Shown: positions 23,206 to 31,791 of the stretch, in pieces
How positions within the stretch are numbered: the first letter of the stretch is position 1
Layout: each line of letters opens with the position of its first letter
Source of the DNA: Bacteroidia bacterium
GTDB lineage: Bacteria; Bacteroidota; Bacteroidia; NS11-12g; UBA955
DNA length: 40,151 nt
Direction of reading: 5' to 3'
Assembly (NCBI GenBank): GCA_023268875.1
Contig: JALRKL010000088.1
Span: 1 to 40,151, forward strand
Position numbers and translations under genes: made by a program
Notes under the pieces: generated by a model
The model's database searches: none
The model's input: the letters and a program-made list of their open reading frames with translations, nothing else
What the model was told of the DNA's origin: nothing

Positions 23206-25419
23206 ATGAAGTTCTACCCAAAACTCTGGCTTTCCTTCTTTGGTGCTATCTTGTTGGCATTTTTATTCTTTTTTGGCGTATCACTCGGACTTTTAGGAGA
23301 GATGCCTGAAATCGAGGATTTAGAAAATCCGAAAAATGCACTAAGCTCGGAAATTATTGGAAGCGATGGAGTTGTGATCGGTAAATTCTTTTTGGAAAAT
23401 CGAACCAATATCACTTTTGAAGAAATAAGTCCATATGCCGTTAATGCCTTAATAGCAACAGAGGATATTCGCTTTTATCAACATTCAGGAATCGACTTCC
23501 GCGGAACTGTTCGTGCATTTGCGAGTTTGGGAAGCGACGGCGGTGCGAGTACTATTACGCAGCAATTATCCAAAAACCTGTTCAGTAGATTTGAACGTCC
23601 TAGGGGTAAATTTGGTCGATTAATTCAAAAATTAAAGGAATGGGTAATTGCCGTAGAATTGGAAAAACGGTATACCAAAAAGGAAATAATCGTAATGTAC
23701 CTGAATACGGTTCCATTCTCGGGAATTTCATTTGGACTAGATGCAGCATCAAAGGAGTTTTTCAACAAACGGCCTATTGAACTCGACGCCAATGAAGCAG
23801 CTACCTTAATTGGCATGCTAAAGGCCAATTGGAAATACAATCCCAAATATAATACCGAAAAATCCTGGGGCCGCCGTAATGTAGTGCTTTCCCAAATGGC
23901 GAAGTATAACTATTTAAGCCAAGATTCTTTCCAAATGTTGAAAGACCTACCCATACAACTGCGATATCGTTCTGCCTCGAGTTTAGGAATGGCTCCTTAT
24001 TTTAAAACTCATTTGGGCAACCAACTTAAAGATTGGTGTAAAGAACGGGGTTATAATCTATACCGAAGCGGCCTTAAAATTTATACGACTATAGATTCTA
24101 AAATGCAGATGGCCGCTGAAGAAGCCGTTACAAAACACCTGAGTGTATTTCAACCCCAGTTTGTTAAAGCATGGGGAAAAGACCTACCCTGGAGATATAT
24201 TTCGAATCGTACGGTTATTCCTAATTTTATTGAGGATGCTTTGCGTAAAACACCACGATATATTAATATGAGAAAGGAATTCGGTTACGGGCACGATAAA
24301 TGTATTGAGGAATTGAAAAAGCCGGTTAAGATGACCATTTTCAGCTGGAAGGGCGACATTGATACGCTAATGAGTCCCTACGATAGTATGGCCTATATCA
24401 AAAAGGTACTACATGCTGGATTTATCGCTGTCGATCCAAGCAACGGTTATGTAAAGGCATGGGTCGGTGGGATCAATCATCAACATTTTAAGTACGACCA
24501 CGTTAACAGAAGAGCCAAACGCCAAGTGGGTTCTACTTTTAAACCCTTGATTTATGCAACCGCCATCGATATCAATAAGTTTACGCCGTGCACAGAATTC
24601 CCCCGAGAAAGAACGGTGTTTATTTCTGGAGGAAAAGAATGGTCACCCAAAAACTTTGACGGAAAAGAAGGAGGGATATGGCCCATTTGGAAAGGCTTAG
24701 CCCTTTCGGATAACTTAATTACGGCACAAATCATGAAATCGTTGGGCGAAAACGGACCCGATTTGGTCGTTCAATTTGCGGAACGCGTTGGAATTGACAA
24801 AGATCAAGTTCCGCGTGTGCCGTCTATCAGTTTAGGCACAGTAGAGCTATCGCCGTTTGAAATGGCTTCCGCTTACAGCGCGTTTGTAAATAAAGGATTA
24901 TGGATTGAGCCAACATACATAACCAGAATAGAAGACAAAGATGGCAATGTGATCGAGGAATTTGAAACCCCAAAACACGATCAGGTTTTAGATGCTGAAA
25001 AAGCCTATACCATGTTGCAATTATTAAAACGTGTGGTAGACAGAGGAACCGCCTTTGGCATGAAAGGGCGTTATGAAATTGAAGGAGACATCGGAGGAAA
25101 AACCGGAACAACTCAAGGTGCAGCCGATGGTTGGTTTATGGGTGTAACGAATGATTTAGTTTGTGCTACATGGGTAGGTGCCGATGACCCCACTGTAAGG
25201 GTAAGATACTCTAGCATGGGACAAGGAAGTAAAATGGCGATGCCTATTTTCGGTGAGTTTATGAAAACACTTCAGCACGATAAACGCATTAAATACATAG
25301 CCAAACCCTTTGAAGCTCCCGAGGGCATGGACCTTTCCCTACTCTTTGATTGTAAGCGACAAAACAAACCCAAAGCCCAAATTGGAGGCGATTTGAACGT
25401 TAGTGGATTGGGCGACTAA
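23206..25419 (+). CDS. Class A penicillin-binding protein (PBP1A family)
   Basis: A 737-residue bifunctional peptidoglycan synthase. One N-terminal membrane anchor (about residues 8-28) precedes the GT51 glycosyltransferase domain with catalytic [17 protein letters not shown] (residues 84-100) and [15 protein letters not shown]. The transpeptidase domain carries the SxxK motif in [12 protein letters not shown] (near residue 442), the SDN motif in [13 protein letters not shown] and the KTG motif in [14 protein letters not shown]. All catalytic residues are present, so both polymerisation and cross-linking should be active. I chose the ATG at 23206; the preceding TTG would add one methionine. 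It is in the same direction as the PorW-like gene but has its own promoter. Confidence 0.95.
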   Translation: MKFYPKLWLSFFGAILLAFLFFFGVSLGLLGEMPEIEDLENPKNALSSEIIGSDGVVIGKFFLENRTNITFEEISPYAVNALIATEDIRFYQHSGIDFRGTVRAFASLGSDGGASTITQQLSKNLFSRFERPRGKFGRLIQKLKEWVIAVELEKRYTKKEIIVMYLNTVPFSGISFGLDAASKEFFNKRPIELDANEAATLIGMLKANWKYNPKYNTEKSWGRRNVVLSQMAKYNYLSQDSFQMLKDLPIQLRYRSASSLGMAPYFKTHLGNQLKDWCKERGYNLYRSGLKIYTTIDSKMQMAAEEAVTKHLSVFQPQFVKAWGKDLPWRYISNRTVIPNFIEDALRKTPRYINMRKEFGYGHDKCIEELKKPVKMTIFSWKGDIDTLMSPYDSMAYIKKVLHAGFIAVDPSNGYVKAWVGGINHQHFKYDHVNRRAKRQVGSTFKPLIYATAIDINKFTPCTEFPRERTVFISGGKEWSPKNFDGKEGGIWPIWKGLALSDNLITAQIMKSLGENGPDLVVQFAERVGIDKDQVPRVPSISLGTVELSPFEMASAYSAFVNKGLWIEPTYITRIEDKDGNVIEEFETPKHDQVLDAEKAYTMLQLLKRVVDRGTAFGMKGRYEIEGDIGGKTGTTQGAADGWFMGVTNDLVCATWVGADDPTVRVRYSSMGQGSKMAMPIFGEFMKTLQHDKRIKYIAKPFEAPEGMDLSLLFDCKRQNKPKAQIGGDLNVSGLGD

Positions 25420-25433
25420 TTTTTTATCTAATC

Positions 25434-25465
25434 ATTGCAGATGTGCGAAAATTGTATTATTTTTG
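25434..25465 (+). promoter_or_regulatory. Promoter for rpmE2
   Basis: ATTG (25434-25437), a 20-base spacer and TATTTTTG (25458-25465) match the Bacteroidota promoter consensus. Transcription would begin about 20 bases upstream of the rpmE2 ATG at 25491. Spacing and match are the best in the window. Confidence 0.6.
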
Positions 25466-25490
25466 CAGTCCTTTTAATAAGAAATCATTT

Positions 25491-25739
25491 ATGAAACCCG
25501 AAATACATCCAGGAAGTTACCGTAAAGTGGTATTTAAAGACATGAGTTGCGACTTTGCATTTTTAACCCAAAGTTGTGTTGATACCAAGGAAACCATCCA
25601 GTGGGAAGATGGCAATGAATATCCCTTATACAAATTGGAAATTTCTTCAGCCTCTCACCCATTCTACACCGGTAAACAAAACCTTATCGACACTGCCGGT
25701 CGTATCGATAAGTTCCGTAAGCGTTACGCGAAAAAATAA
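25491..25739 (+). CDS. rpmE2: 50S ribosomal protein L31 type B
   Basis: An 82-residue L31. The sequence [24 protein letters not shown], then [28 protein letters not shown], is diagnostic of type B (C-minus) L31, which lacks the CxxC zinc ribbon of type A. It binds the large subunit near the central protuberance and bridges to the small subunit. The ATG at 25491 is the correct start; an upstream in-frame GTG at 25443 lies within the promoter. A strong terminator follows, so the gene is monocistronic. Confidence 0.97.
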   Translation: MKPEIHPGSYRKVVFKDMSCDFAFLTQSCVDTKETIQWEDGNEYPLYKLEISSASHPFYTGKQNLIDTAGRIDKFRKRYAKK

Positions 25740-25764
25740 TAAAATCCTATTAGGATTATATATG

Positions 25765-25793
25765 AGGTGCTTGTTTTCGCAAGCACCTTTTTT
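25765..25793 (+). terminator. Intrinsic terminator after rpmE2
   Basis: AGGTGCTTG (25765-25773) pairs perfectly with CAAGCACCT (25780-25788) around a TTTTCG loop and is followed directly by a T-run to 25793. A second small hairpin (AATCCT/AGGATT, 25743-25757) precedes it. This is the only classical intrinsic terminator I could find in the window. Confidence 0.92.
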
Positions 25794-25862
25794 ATTTGCC
25801 TTTTTTTGCGGCTTTTGTCTCTCGCTGATTTACCTAAAATAAAATAGTCCTAAATTCGCATC

Positions 25863-27026
25863 ATGCAAATAGGCTTTTCTGAGGAAATAAACGACAGGGG
25901 ACTCTTCCCACTAACGGCGACCCGACCATCAGCTGCTCTGCGAGTTGGAATCTTGAGCATTTCCGAGAAATGGGCCTTGCATTTAGGCGCTACAAAAGTA
26001 GGGTTTCAAACGCGCCCGTATTTGCAAAAACGATTCCCCGAAACAAAAGCAGACTTAAACATCAATGGTCAATTACTTCCTAATCCAGAACTGTTGCTTG
26101 CGATTCGAAATTTACCCGAACACGGCGCGCTAATTTCATCCGATAATACCTGTTTGGCCTTTAAAGGCGATAAATCAATAGAAGTATTATATGAAGGGCC
26201 AATTAAATTGATCAAACGCCCATTTCATGTTTTTAAATACAACGGAGTTGAGATCAAAAATGATTTCGAGCTAATCACCTCAAATCGCAAGAGTGTCCCA
26301 CTATCAAAAACCAATACTGTAATCGGCTCCCATAATATATTCTTGGAGGAAGGCGCCCAAGTTGAATGTTGTATTTTCAACACAAGCTCGGGTCCAATAT
26401 ACATAGGCAAAAACGCTCAGGTTATGGAGGGCAGTATTATAAGAGGGCCTTTCTCAATGGGAGAAGGTTCAAATATAAAGATGGGCAGTAAAATATATGG
26501 CGATACCACTCTGGGACCTTATTGCAATGTAGGTGGAGAAGTCAACAATGTGGTTTTTCAAGGTTACAGCAATAAAGGCCACGATGGCTTTCTTGGGAAT
26601 GCTGTATTGGGAGAATGGTGTAATATTGGCGCAGACACCAATGCATCTAATCTGAAAAACACCTACGACGAGGTAAAAGTTTGGAATTACGCGAGCAATC
26701 GTTTTGAAAAGAGTGGGGAGCAATTTTGTGGGCTGATTATGGGAGATCATAGTAAATGCGGCATTAATACCATGTTTAATACCGGCACTGTAGTTGGAGT
26801 GGGATCCAATATTTTTGGATCTGGCTTCCCCAGGCAGTTTGTGCCAGACTTCTCTTGGGGAGGAGCCTCGGGGTTTGTAACTCACAAACTTTTACAAATG
26901 GAAAAAACCGCCCAACTTATGATGCAACGACGTAAGCGCGATTATGACTTAGAAGAACAAGAAATAATTCGCTCGGTTTTTGAGGAAAGTCAGGAATATC
27001 GAAGCTGGGAACGGGAGTCCGAATAA
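25863..27026 (+). CDS. GlmU-like sugar nucleotidyltransferase/acetyltransferase (alternative bacterial type)
   Basis: A 387-residue protein of the alternative GlmU family found in Bacteroidota (TIGR03991 type). The N-terminal part has GLFPLTATRPSAALRVGILSISEKWALHLG, a variant of the nucleotidyltransferase region without the classical LAAGxGTRM loop. The C-terminal part is a left-handed beta-helix of hexapeptide repeats (GAQVECCIFNTSSGPIYIGKNAQVMEGSIIRGPFSMGEGSNIKMG and on), the acetyl-/acyltransferase fold. It probably makes UDP-GlcNAc for cell wall and LPS. Whether both activities are present cannot be told from sequence alone. A possible -7 box (TAAATTCG, 25851-25858) lies four bases before the ATG. 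It converges on the Crp-family gene with a ten-base gap. Confidence 0.82.
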   Translation: MQIGFSEEINDRGLFPLTATRPSAALRVGILSISEKWALHLGATKVGFQTRPYLQKRFPETKADLNINGQLLPNPELLLAIRNLPEHGALISSDNTCLAFKGDKSIEVLYEGPIKLIKRPFHVFKYNGVEIKNDFELITSNRKSVPLSKTNTVIGSHNIFLEEGAQVECCIFNTSSGPIYIGKNAQVMEGSIIRGPFSMGEGSNIKMGSKIYGDTTLGPYCNVGGEVNNVVFQGYSNKGHDGFLGNAVLGEWCNIGADTNASNLKNTYDEVKVWNYASNRFEKSGEQFCGLIMGDHSKCGINTMFNTGTVVGVGSNIFGSGFPRQFVPDFSWGGASGFVTHKLLQMEKTAQLMMQRRKRDYDLEEQEIIRSVFEESQEYRSWERESE

Positions 27027-27036
27027 AAACAATCCT

Positions 27037-27675
27037 CTAAAGATCTATTAATTCGATTTGATTTCGCTGCAAGCTCAACAAATCGCGTTGTTCCATTTTC
27101 TTTAAGAGTCGCGATATCACTTCTCTCGAGGTATTTAAATCATTGGCGATGCTTTGGTGAGAAATATGTAACACCTTGGACTTGGCTTTTTGGGATTCTT
27201 TCTTTAGATAAAATTCCAATCTTTCATCCATACCTCTAAAGGCTATACTATCTAAAACTTCAAGTACTTCTTCAAATCTATTTCTATAGGTATTGATTAC
27301 AAACTCCTGCCAGCTGCGGTATTCTCGAACCCATTGATTAACCTTTTCCATTGGAATCAACATTACCTCTGAATCTTCTACGGCAACCCCCATAACTTGA
27401 CTTTGCTCTTGATGTCGCAGACACGACATAGACATAGCGCATGCTTGGCCACTCTGCAGGTAATATAAAAAGAACTCGCCACCCTCATCACCCTCACGAT
27501 ATATTTTTATTGCGCCACGCAAAACCACCATAGCCGAAGTCAAATGTTGTCCTGTTCTTACCAATACATCTCCCGAATGAACCTCCTTTACTTCGGCGTT
27601 TTCACTGATTTGTTCCAACAGTTCTGTTTCAATTTCAGGGAACTTTAATCTTAAATGTTCAGGGGCAATTTTCAT
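27037..27675 (-). CDS. Crp/Fnr family transcriptional regulator
   Basis: A 212-residue regulator. The N-terminal cyclic-nucleotide-binding-type beta-roll occupies about residues 15-125 (VHSGDVLVRTGQHLTSAMVVLRGAIKIYREGDEGGEFFLYYLQSGQACAMSMSCL). A long dimerisation helix follows, then a C-terminal winged helix-turn-helix (SHQSIANDLNTSREVISRLLKKMEQRDLL). The CNB fold lacks an obvious cAMP phosphate-binding RSxA motif, and no Fnr-type cysteine cluster is seen, so the ligand is unknown. The subgroup with the CAMSMSCL segment is common in Bacteroidota. It is transcribed away from the lipoprotein gene across a 191-base intergenic region and could regulate that gene pair, but no operator palindrome is visible there. 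Confidence 0.88.
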   Translation of the reverse strand: MKIAPEHLRLKFPEIETELLEQISENAEVKEVHSGDVLVRTGQHLTSAMVVLRGAIKIYREGDEGGEFFLYYLQSGQACAMSMSCLRHQEQSQVMGVAVEDSEVMLIPMEKVNQWVREYRSWQEFVINTYRNRFEEVLEVLDSIAFRGMDERLEFYLKKESQKAKSKVLHISHQSIANDLNTSREVISRLLKKMEQRDLLSLQRNQIELIDL

Positions 27676-27866
27676 GTAAGCGAATATCGTAATTTTTCAA
27701 CCTCTTAGTTACATGTTTTGGTATAATTATCAATTTAAGTCATACGTTTATTGTAATTTTTGACTTTTTAGAATAGTAAAGAGTAATATATCAGCACTGA
27801 CAAATCATAATTAATAAAATGTTATTCTAATAAATCGTAAATTCGAGAATTAATTCAACCAATTTT
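27676..27866. other. Divergent intergenic region, Crp-family gene / lipoprotein operon
   Basis: This 191-base AT-rich spacer holds the promoters of two divergent units. On the plus strand TAAATTCG (27838-27845) resembles the -7 box, 21 bases before the lipoprotein ATG. A sigma70-like pair, TTGACT (27760-27765) and TAATAT (27784-27789) with an 18-base spacer, is also present, but such promoters are not typical of this phylum. No clear palindrome or RNA element was found. Confidence 0.35.
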
Positions 27867-29939
27867 ATGAAATTCCTTCGAATTCTAGTTCTATTGATGT
27901 TAGTTTACGTAGTTGCATGTAAAAAAAACGACGTCAACCCCAGCAAATTCAAAAACACTAAAATCAGTCCAGAGATTCTAACTCCTTTGGCAAATGCGAA
28001 AATTATTGCAGCAGATTTACTAAAACAGGATAGTATTATCCAATACGATCCAGACGGATTGATAAGAATTACATTTAAACAAGATTCGGTCTTTAATTTG
28101 GATGCCGATGAAATTTTCAAAGATCTCAGATTAGGAAAAAGTTCAACTAAATTCAGTATTGGGGCTCTCAATATAATTGGCAATGAAAATAAATCAAACA
28201 TTAGTTTAGATGACATTACCGTTGAAGCGTCATTGGATGATAGAAATTATTTAACCAGTTCAAATGGTAAAAAAAATATATTTAAAGCATTAAATAGTAA
28301 GAAAACGGATATAACTAATCTTGATAAAGATAAAGATTTCGAATTCCTGAAGATATCTAATGGTCATCTTTTATTTAGTGTGTACAACGGATACCCAACT
28401 GAACTAACTAATTTGCAAATTTCAATATTCGATAGCGCAACTCAAACCAACCCAGTCTTACTGGGAACTGTTAAATTTGTAAATATCCTTCCTAAAAGTT
28501 CCGCCTTCGACAGTATTGATATTAGCGGCAGAGTTTTAAGTAATTCATTGGGTTTCAATGTGCCTTCTGTAAACTTGGCTCAAAGCGCTGATTCGGTGTT
28601 CATTAATATGGAGGATAATTTAGAAATAACCACTACATTTTCGAACCTCACCTGTATTGGAGGAAAAGCAGTTTTGCCTGCACAGAAAATTGAGACTAAG
28701 AACTTAAGTATTGATCTGTCTAATCCAAATTTAGCGGCCAAACTAAAAAATATTGAGTTCAACGATGCTTTATTGCCCATTAATACAACATCTACTCTCA
28801 ATAGCAACATAATAATCGATTTAAGTTTACCTGACGCAACAAAAAACAATAATCCAATAAATTCTTTGAGAATAAACGCCACAAAGACAACAACTAAATC
28901 TAATTTAGACTTAAGCGGTACACAAATTCATTTGGGCTATGATCCAGAAAAGGAATACAATATGTTGAGAATTAGTGTATCGACAGATATTCAGTCGAGT
29001 ATTGGATTAGTTGAATTTGACTCTTCAGATTACATCGAATTTGAGTTTGATGCACAACCTGCGACATTTGAATATTTGGATGGCTATTTAGGACAAGATA
29101 CATTTGACATAACCATCGATAATTTAGACATTAGTCAACTCGCGGAATTAGGTCGTGGTATCAAGATGAACGATCCTAAAATGAAGATTTATTTAAAGAA
29201 TTCAGTTGGTATTCCTATTTTGGTGGAGCTAGATATTTTATCAAAGGATGCCAATGGAAATGAACTTTCTATGAATGTTCAGGATATGAATTTCCCCTTT
29301 CCTACCATCTCAGAGAGAGGAACGATCAAATCTGAAACATTTGAAATTAACAAGTCTAATTCAGCGATTGTAGAGTGTTTGGGTATGCCAGCGGTTTTAT
29401 TCGATATTAAAGGACGAGCAATTATGAATCCAGATGGATTCATAGGTTTTACAAACCATATAACTCGTAATAGTGCTATTGATCTAGGTTTTGATACGGA
29501 TATTCCGATGATCTTTTCCGCACAAAATTTTATTTACGTAGATACTCTAGATCAAGGAAAGTCTCTTCAAGGATTGGCAGATTTTGATTTGTTAGAACTG
29601 AAAATCAAAACTAAAAATGGATTCCCACTAGGAGGTACATTGGATCTGATATTCACCGATTCCTCTTATAAAGTAATTGACTCCCTAACCGAGGTAACCC
29701 TCATACAATCGGCGATTGTTGATAAAGATGGTAAAATCACAGAAACCTCGGAAAACATGAGTACTTTCTTAATGCCAGGAGCGATGTTAGATAAACTCGA
29801 CGCTCGTAAATGTCAATACATTTTCATTCGAACTAACTTCAACTCCTACGATAATGGAAATGTGCCAGTAAGTATTTACACGAGTTGTGCATTAGATATT
29901 TCATTGGCATTCAGAGCTATTTACACCACCGAGCTATAA
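27867..29939 (+). CDS. Large hypothetical lipoprotein, beta-rich
   Basis: A 690-residue protein with a lipoprotein signal peptide (MKFLRILVLLMLVYVVAC, cysteine 18), followed by KKNDVNPSKF. I do not recognise a family. The sequence is dominated by alternating hydrophobic and Asp/Ser/Asn-rich segments such as SIDLSNPNLAAKLKNIEFN, DTFDITIDNLDISQLAELG and GLADFDLLELKIKTKNGFPLG, consistent with repeated beta-sandwich units of the kind found in surface or periplasmic proteins. The gene ends ten bases before the DUF5723-like outer-membrane protein gene and is almost certainly co-transcribed and functionally paired with it. No enzyme motifs are visible. Its lower GC content relative to neighbours may point to relaxed constraint or acquisition. 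Confidence 0.7.
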   Translation: MKFLRILVLLMLVYVVACKKNDVNPSKFKNTKISPEILTPLANAKIIAADLLKQDSIIQYDPDGLIRITFKQDSVFNLDADEIFKDLRLGKSSTKFSIGALNIIGNENKSNISLDDITVEASLDDRNYLTSSNGKKNIFKALNSKKTDITNLDKDKDFEFLKISNGHLLFSVYNGYPTELTNLQISIFDSATQTNPVLLGTVKFVNILPKSSAFDSIDISGRVLSNSLGFNVPSVNLAQSADSVFINMEDNLEITTTFSNLTCIGGKAVLPAQKIETKNLSIDLSNPNLAAKLKNIEFNDALLPINTTSTLNSNIIIDLSLPDATKNNNPINSLRINATKTTTKSNLDLSGTQIHLGYDPEKEYNMLRISVSTDIQSSIGLVEFDSSDYIEFEFDAQPATFEYLDGYLGQDTFDITIDNLDISQLAELGRGIKMNDPKMKIYLKNSVGIPILVELDILSKDANGNELSMNVQDMNFPFPTISERGTIKSETFEINKSNSAIVECLGMPAVLFDIKGRAIMNPDGFIGFTNHITRNSAIDLGFDTDIPMIFSAQNFIYVDTLDQGKSLQGLADFDLLELKIKTKNGFPLGGTLDLIFTDSSYKVIDSLTEVTLIQSAIVDKDGKITETSENMSTFLMPGAMLDKLDARKCQYIFIRTNFNSYDNGNVPVSIYTSCALDISLAFRAIYTTEL

Positions 29940-29949
29940 TAAGATCCAA

Positions 29950-31779
29950 ATGAAAAAAATCAGTTTATTTATAACCGTGGCTTTAAGCGCTATGGGAGGA
30001 ATACAAGCTCAAGCATTTTACGAATTCAACAATCGTCACCTTTCCCAATCACATTTGTGGAATCCGGGTTTCATGCCCCAGTATAAAGCGACACTTTCGG
30101 TCGGACAAACCTATTTTGGAGCCAATTTAGTTGGGACTACACTCAATGGTTTATTTGGAAGCACCGAAACACCATTGCAAACCGTTACGCGCTTGATTGG
30201 AGAAGATGAGAAACAACTAGGAGTGGATTTGTACCAGCAAACAGATGTTTTTCATTTCGGCTTTAGAAGCAAAAAATCATATTTCTCCATAAATAGCACT
30301 CTTGTTAATGAAGCAGCCATACGCGTTCCTAAAGATCTTTTGGGATTAGCATTTATAGGAAATGGTGCCTTTATTGAAAAGGACGCCGATATTGACTTTT
30401 CAGGGAATCAAATACGCTCCTACCTTAAGAATACATTCAGTTATGGAAGATTTATCACGAATGAACTTTCTCTAGGCATGAATGCTTCTCTCATTAACGG
30501 AATTAGCGACCTCAATCTCGAACAAGCCAGATTTGGAATCGGAACCGATACGGGTACCGCCTCAATTTATTCTTTAAATTTAAACGGTGCTATTAAAGGT
30601 CGCGCTTCACTTCTGGGTGTAGATGTTCAAGATGCACTTAACGATTCAACATACGATGCCAATCAAACTGTTATGGATCAATTAAATCAAATTTCAATGG
30701 GAACGAATCAAGGATATGCATTAGGATTCGGTGCCGTTTATAGATTTAACGAAAAATTTCGGGTTTCCGGCTCTATTCAGAATCTTGGGAACATACTTTG
30801 GAATTTAGGTGCCCAAGAAATTATCATGAATGAATCTAAATGGATTTGGAATGGCCTGGATACAAATCAAATTAATAATTTGAATGACGATATTGCTCAA
30901 CAACTGCAAGATACCTTCCTCAATAAATTTGATGTAACTGGAGCACAAATAAGTTCATACACCACACAACTTAAACCGCGCTACACTATTGGTGCCGAAT
31001 TCCTTCTATTTCCAAGAACCCATATCCAAGCATTTGGAGGATATGGCTTTGGTATTAATGGAGATAAAACCTTTGTGAGTTCAACTATCCATCAGGAATT
31101 GGGTGAATGGATCGATTTAAGATTAGGCTATTCGTTATACGATATATCTAACCCAGTGCACCGTATCAGCTTGGGATTAAGCTTAAATCTAGGTCCAATA
31201 CAAGTATTTGGATCGGTGAATGATGTGTTGGGGATAATTAACTATGGCTCGGCAAGCGCCACATCGGGTATGATAGGTTTAAATATCAATATCGGCAAGC
31301 GTAATGATCGTGACTACGATGAAGTTCCAGATAAAAAAGATAGTTGTTACAAAATTTTTGGAGTAATTAGCAATAATGGCTGTCCTTATGGATTCTTGGG
31401 TGGATCTATGTCCAATGACGAAAATGAAGACGTTCTACCAGATGAAGTAGAATCCGAAATTTCAACCCCGGAAAGAGAAACTACTCCTGAAGAAATTCAA
31501 ATTCAAGAGGTAATTGAATTTCTTTCTGATGAAAAAGCCGAGTCACTTGCCGTTTTGACAGAAATTTCGAATCTTCCTGATTCAACAAATATCGTAATTG
31601 ATTCGGCCCAAACATTACCTTTACAAGATTCAACCAATAAATTGAATATGGATAGCGCTCAAATTATGGAAACTGTTCCTGCTATGCCCAGTTCAGAATC
31701 AACACCCAAAGAATCCAAAACTAAATCAAAGGGTAAGGCAATTAAAAATGACGAGCTAGAAGAACTCATGAAGCGCTAA
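29950..31779 (+). CDS. DUF5723-like outer-membrane barrel protein with TSP3-like motif and acidic tail
   Basis: A 609-residue protein with signal peptide (MKKISLFITVALSAMGGIQAQ). The region to about residue 450 is a beta-barrel: FYEFNNRHLSQSHLWNPGFMP, SYGRFITNELSLGMNASLING, ALGFGAVYRFNEKFRVSGSIQ, RLGYSLYDISNPVHRISLGLS. This resembles DUF5723 outer-membrane proteins. At about 452-482 is RDYDEVPDKKDSCYKIFGV followed by NNGCPYG, a single thrombospondin type 3-like calcium-binding repeat as seen before OmpA domains; but no OmpA domain follows. The C-terminal 125 residues are instead an acidic, low-complexity tail (Glu/Asp/Ser/Thr/Pro-rich) ending in a short basic stretch, LMKR. Its last codons form half of a palindrome shared with the convergent gene. 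Confidence 0.78.
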   Translation: MKKISLFITVALSAMGGIQAQAFYEFNNRHLSQSHLWNPGFMPQYKATLSVGQTYFGANLVGTTLNGLFGSTETPLQTVTRLIGEDEKQLGVDLYQQTDVFHFGFRSKKSYFSINSTLVNEAAIRVPKDLLGLAFIGNGAFIEKDADIDFSGNQIRSYLKNTFSYGRFITNELSLGMNASLINGISDLNLEQARFGIGTDTGTASIYSLNLNGAIKGRASLLGVDVQDALNDSTYDANQTVMDQLNQISMGTNQGYALGFGAVYRFNEKFRVSGSIQNLGNILWNLGAQEIIMNESKWIWNGLDTNQINNLNDDIAQQLQDTFLNKFDVTGAQISSYTTQLKPRYTIGAEFLLFPRTHIQAFGGYGFGINGDKTFVSSTIHQELGEWIDLRLGYSLYDISNPVHRISLGLSLNLGPIQVFGSVNDVLGIINYGSASATSGMIGLNINIGKRNDRDYDEVPDKKDSCYKIFGVISNNGCPYGFLGGSMSNDENEDVLPDEVESEISTPERETTPEEIQIQEVIEFLSDEKAESLAVLTEISNLPDSTNIVIDSAQTLPLQDSTNKLNMDSAQIMETVPAMPSSESTPKESKTKSKGKAIKNDELEELMKR

Positions 31780-31791
31780 TTAGCGCTTCAT
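31768..31791. repeat. 24-bp perfect palindrome across the junction of two convergent genes
   Basis: ATGAAGCGCTAA (31768-31779) is followed immediately by its exact reverse complement (31780-31791). The centre is the boundary between the stop codons of the DUF5723-like gene (ends 31779) and the metallo-hydrolase gene (ends 31780 on the minus strand), so both reading frames end with Met-Lys-Arg-stop. In RNA it can form a 10-bp hairpin with a 4-base loop on either transcript. No T-run follows on either side, so its role as a bidirectional terminator is possible but unproven. Confidence 0.85.

Noticed and set aside
26469-26885. A 138-codon frame antisense to the GlmU-like gene
   Set aside because: The plus strand encodes an unbroken series of hexapeptide repeats there; the antisense frame is a by-product of that regular composition.
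27760-27789. TTGACT and TAATAT with an 18-base spacer, a sigma70-like promoter
   Set aside because: Enterobacterial-type promoters are not the rule in Bacteroidota, and the region is very AT-rich, so a chance match is likely.
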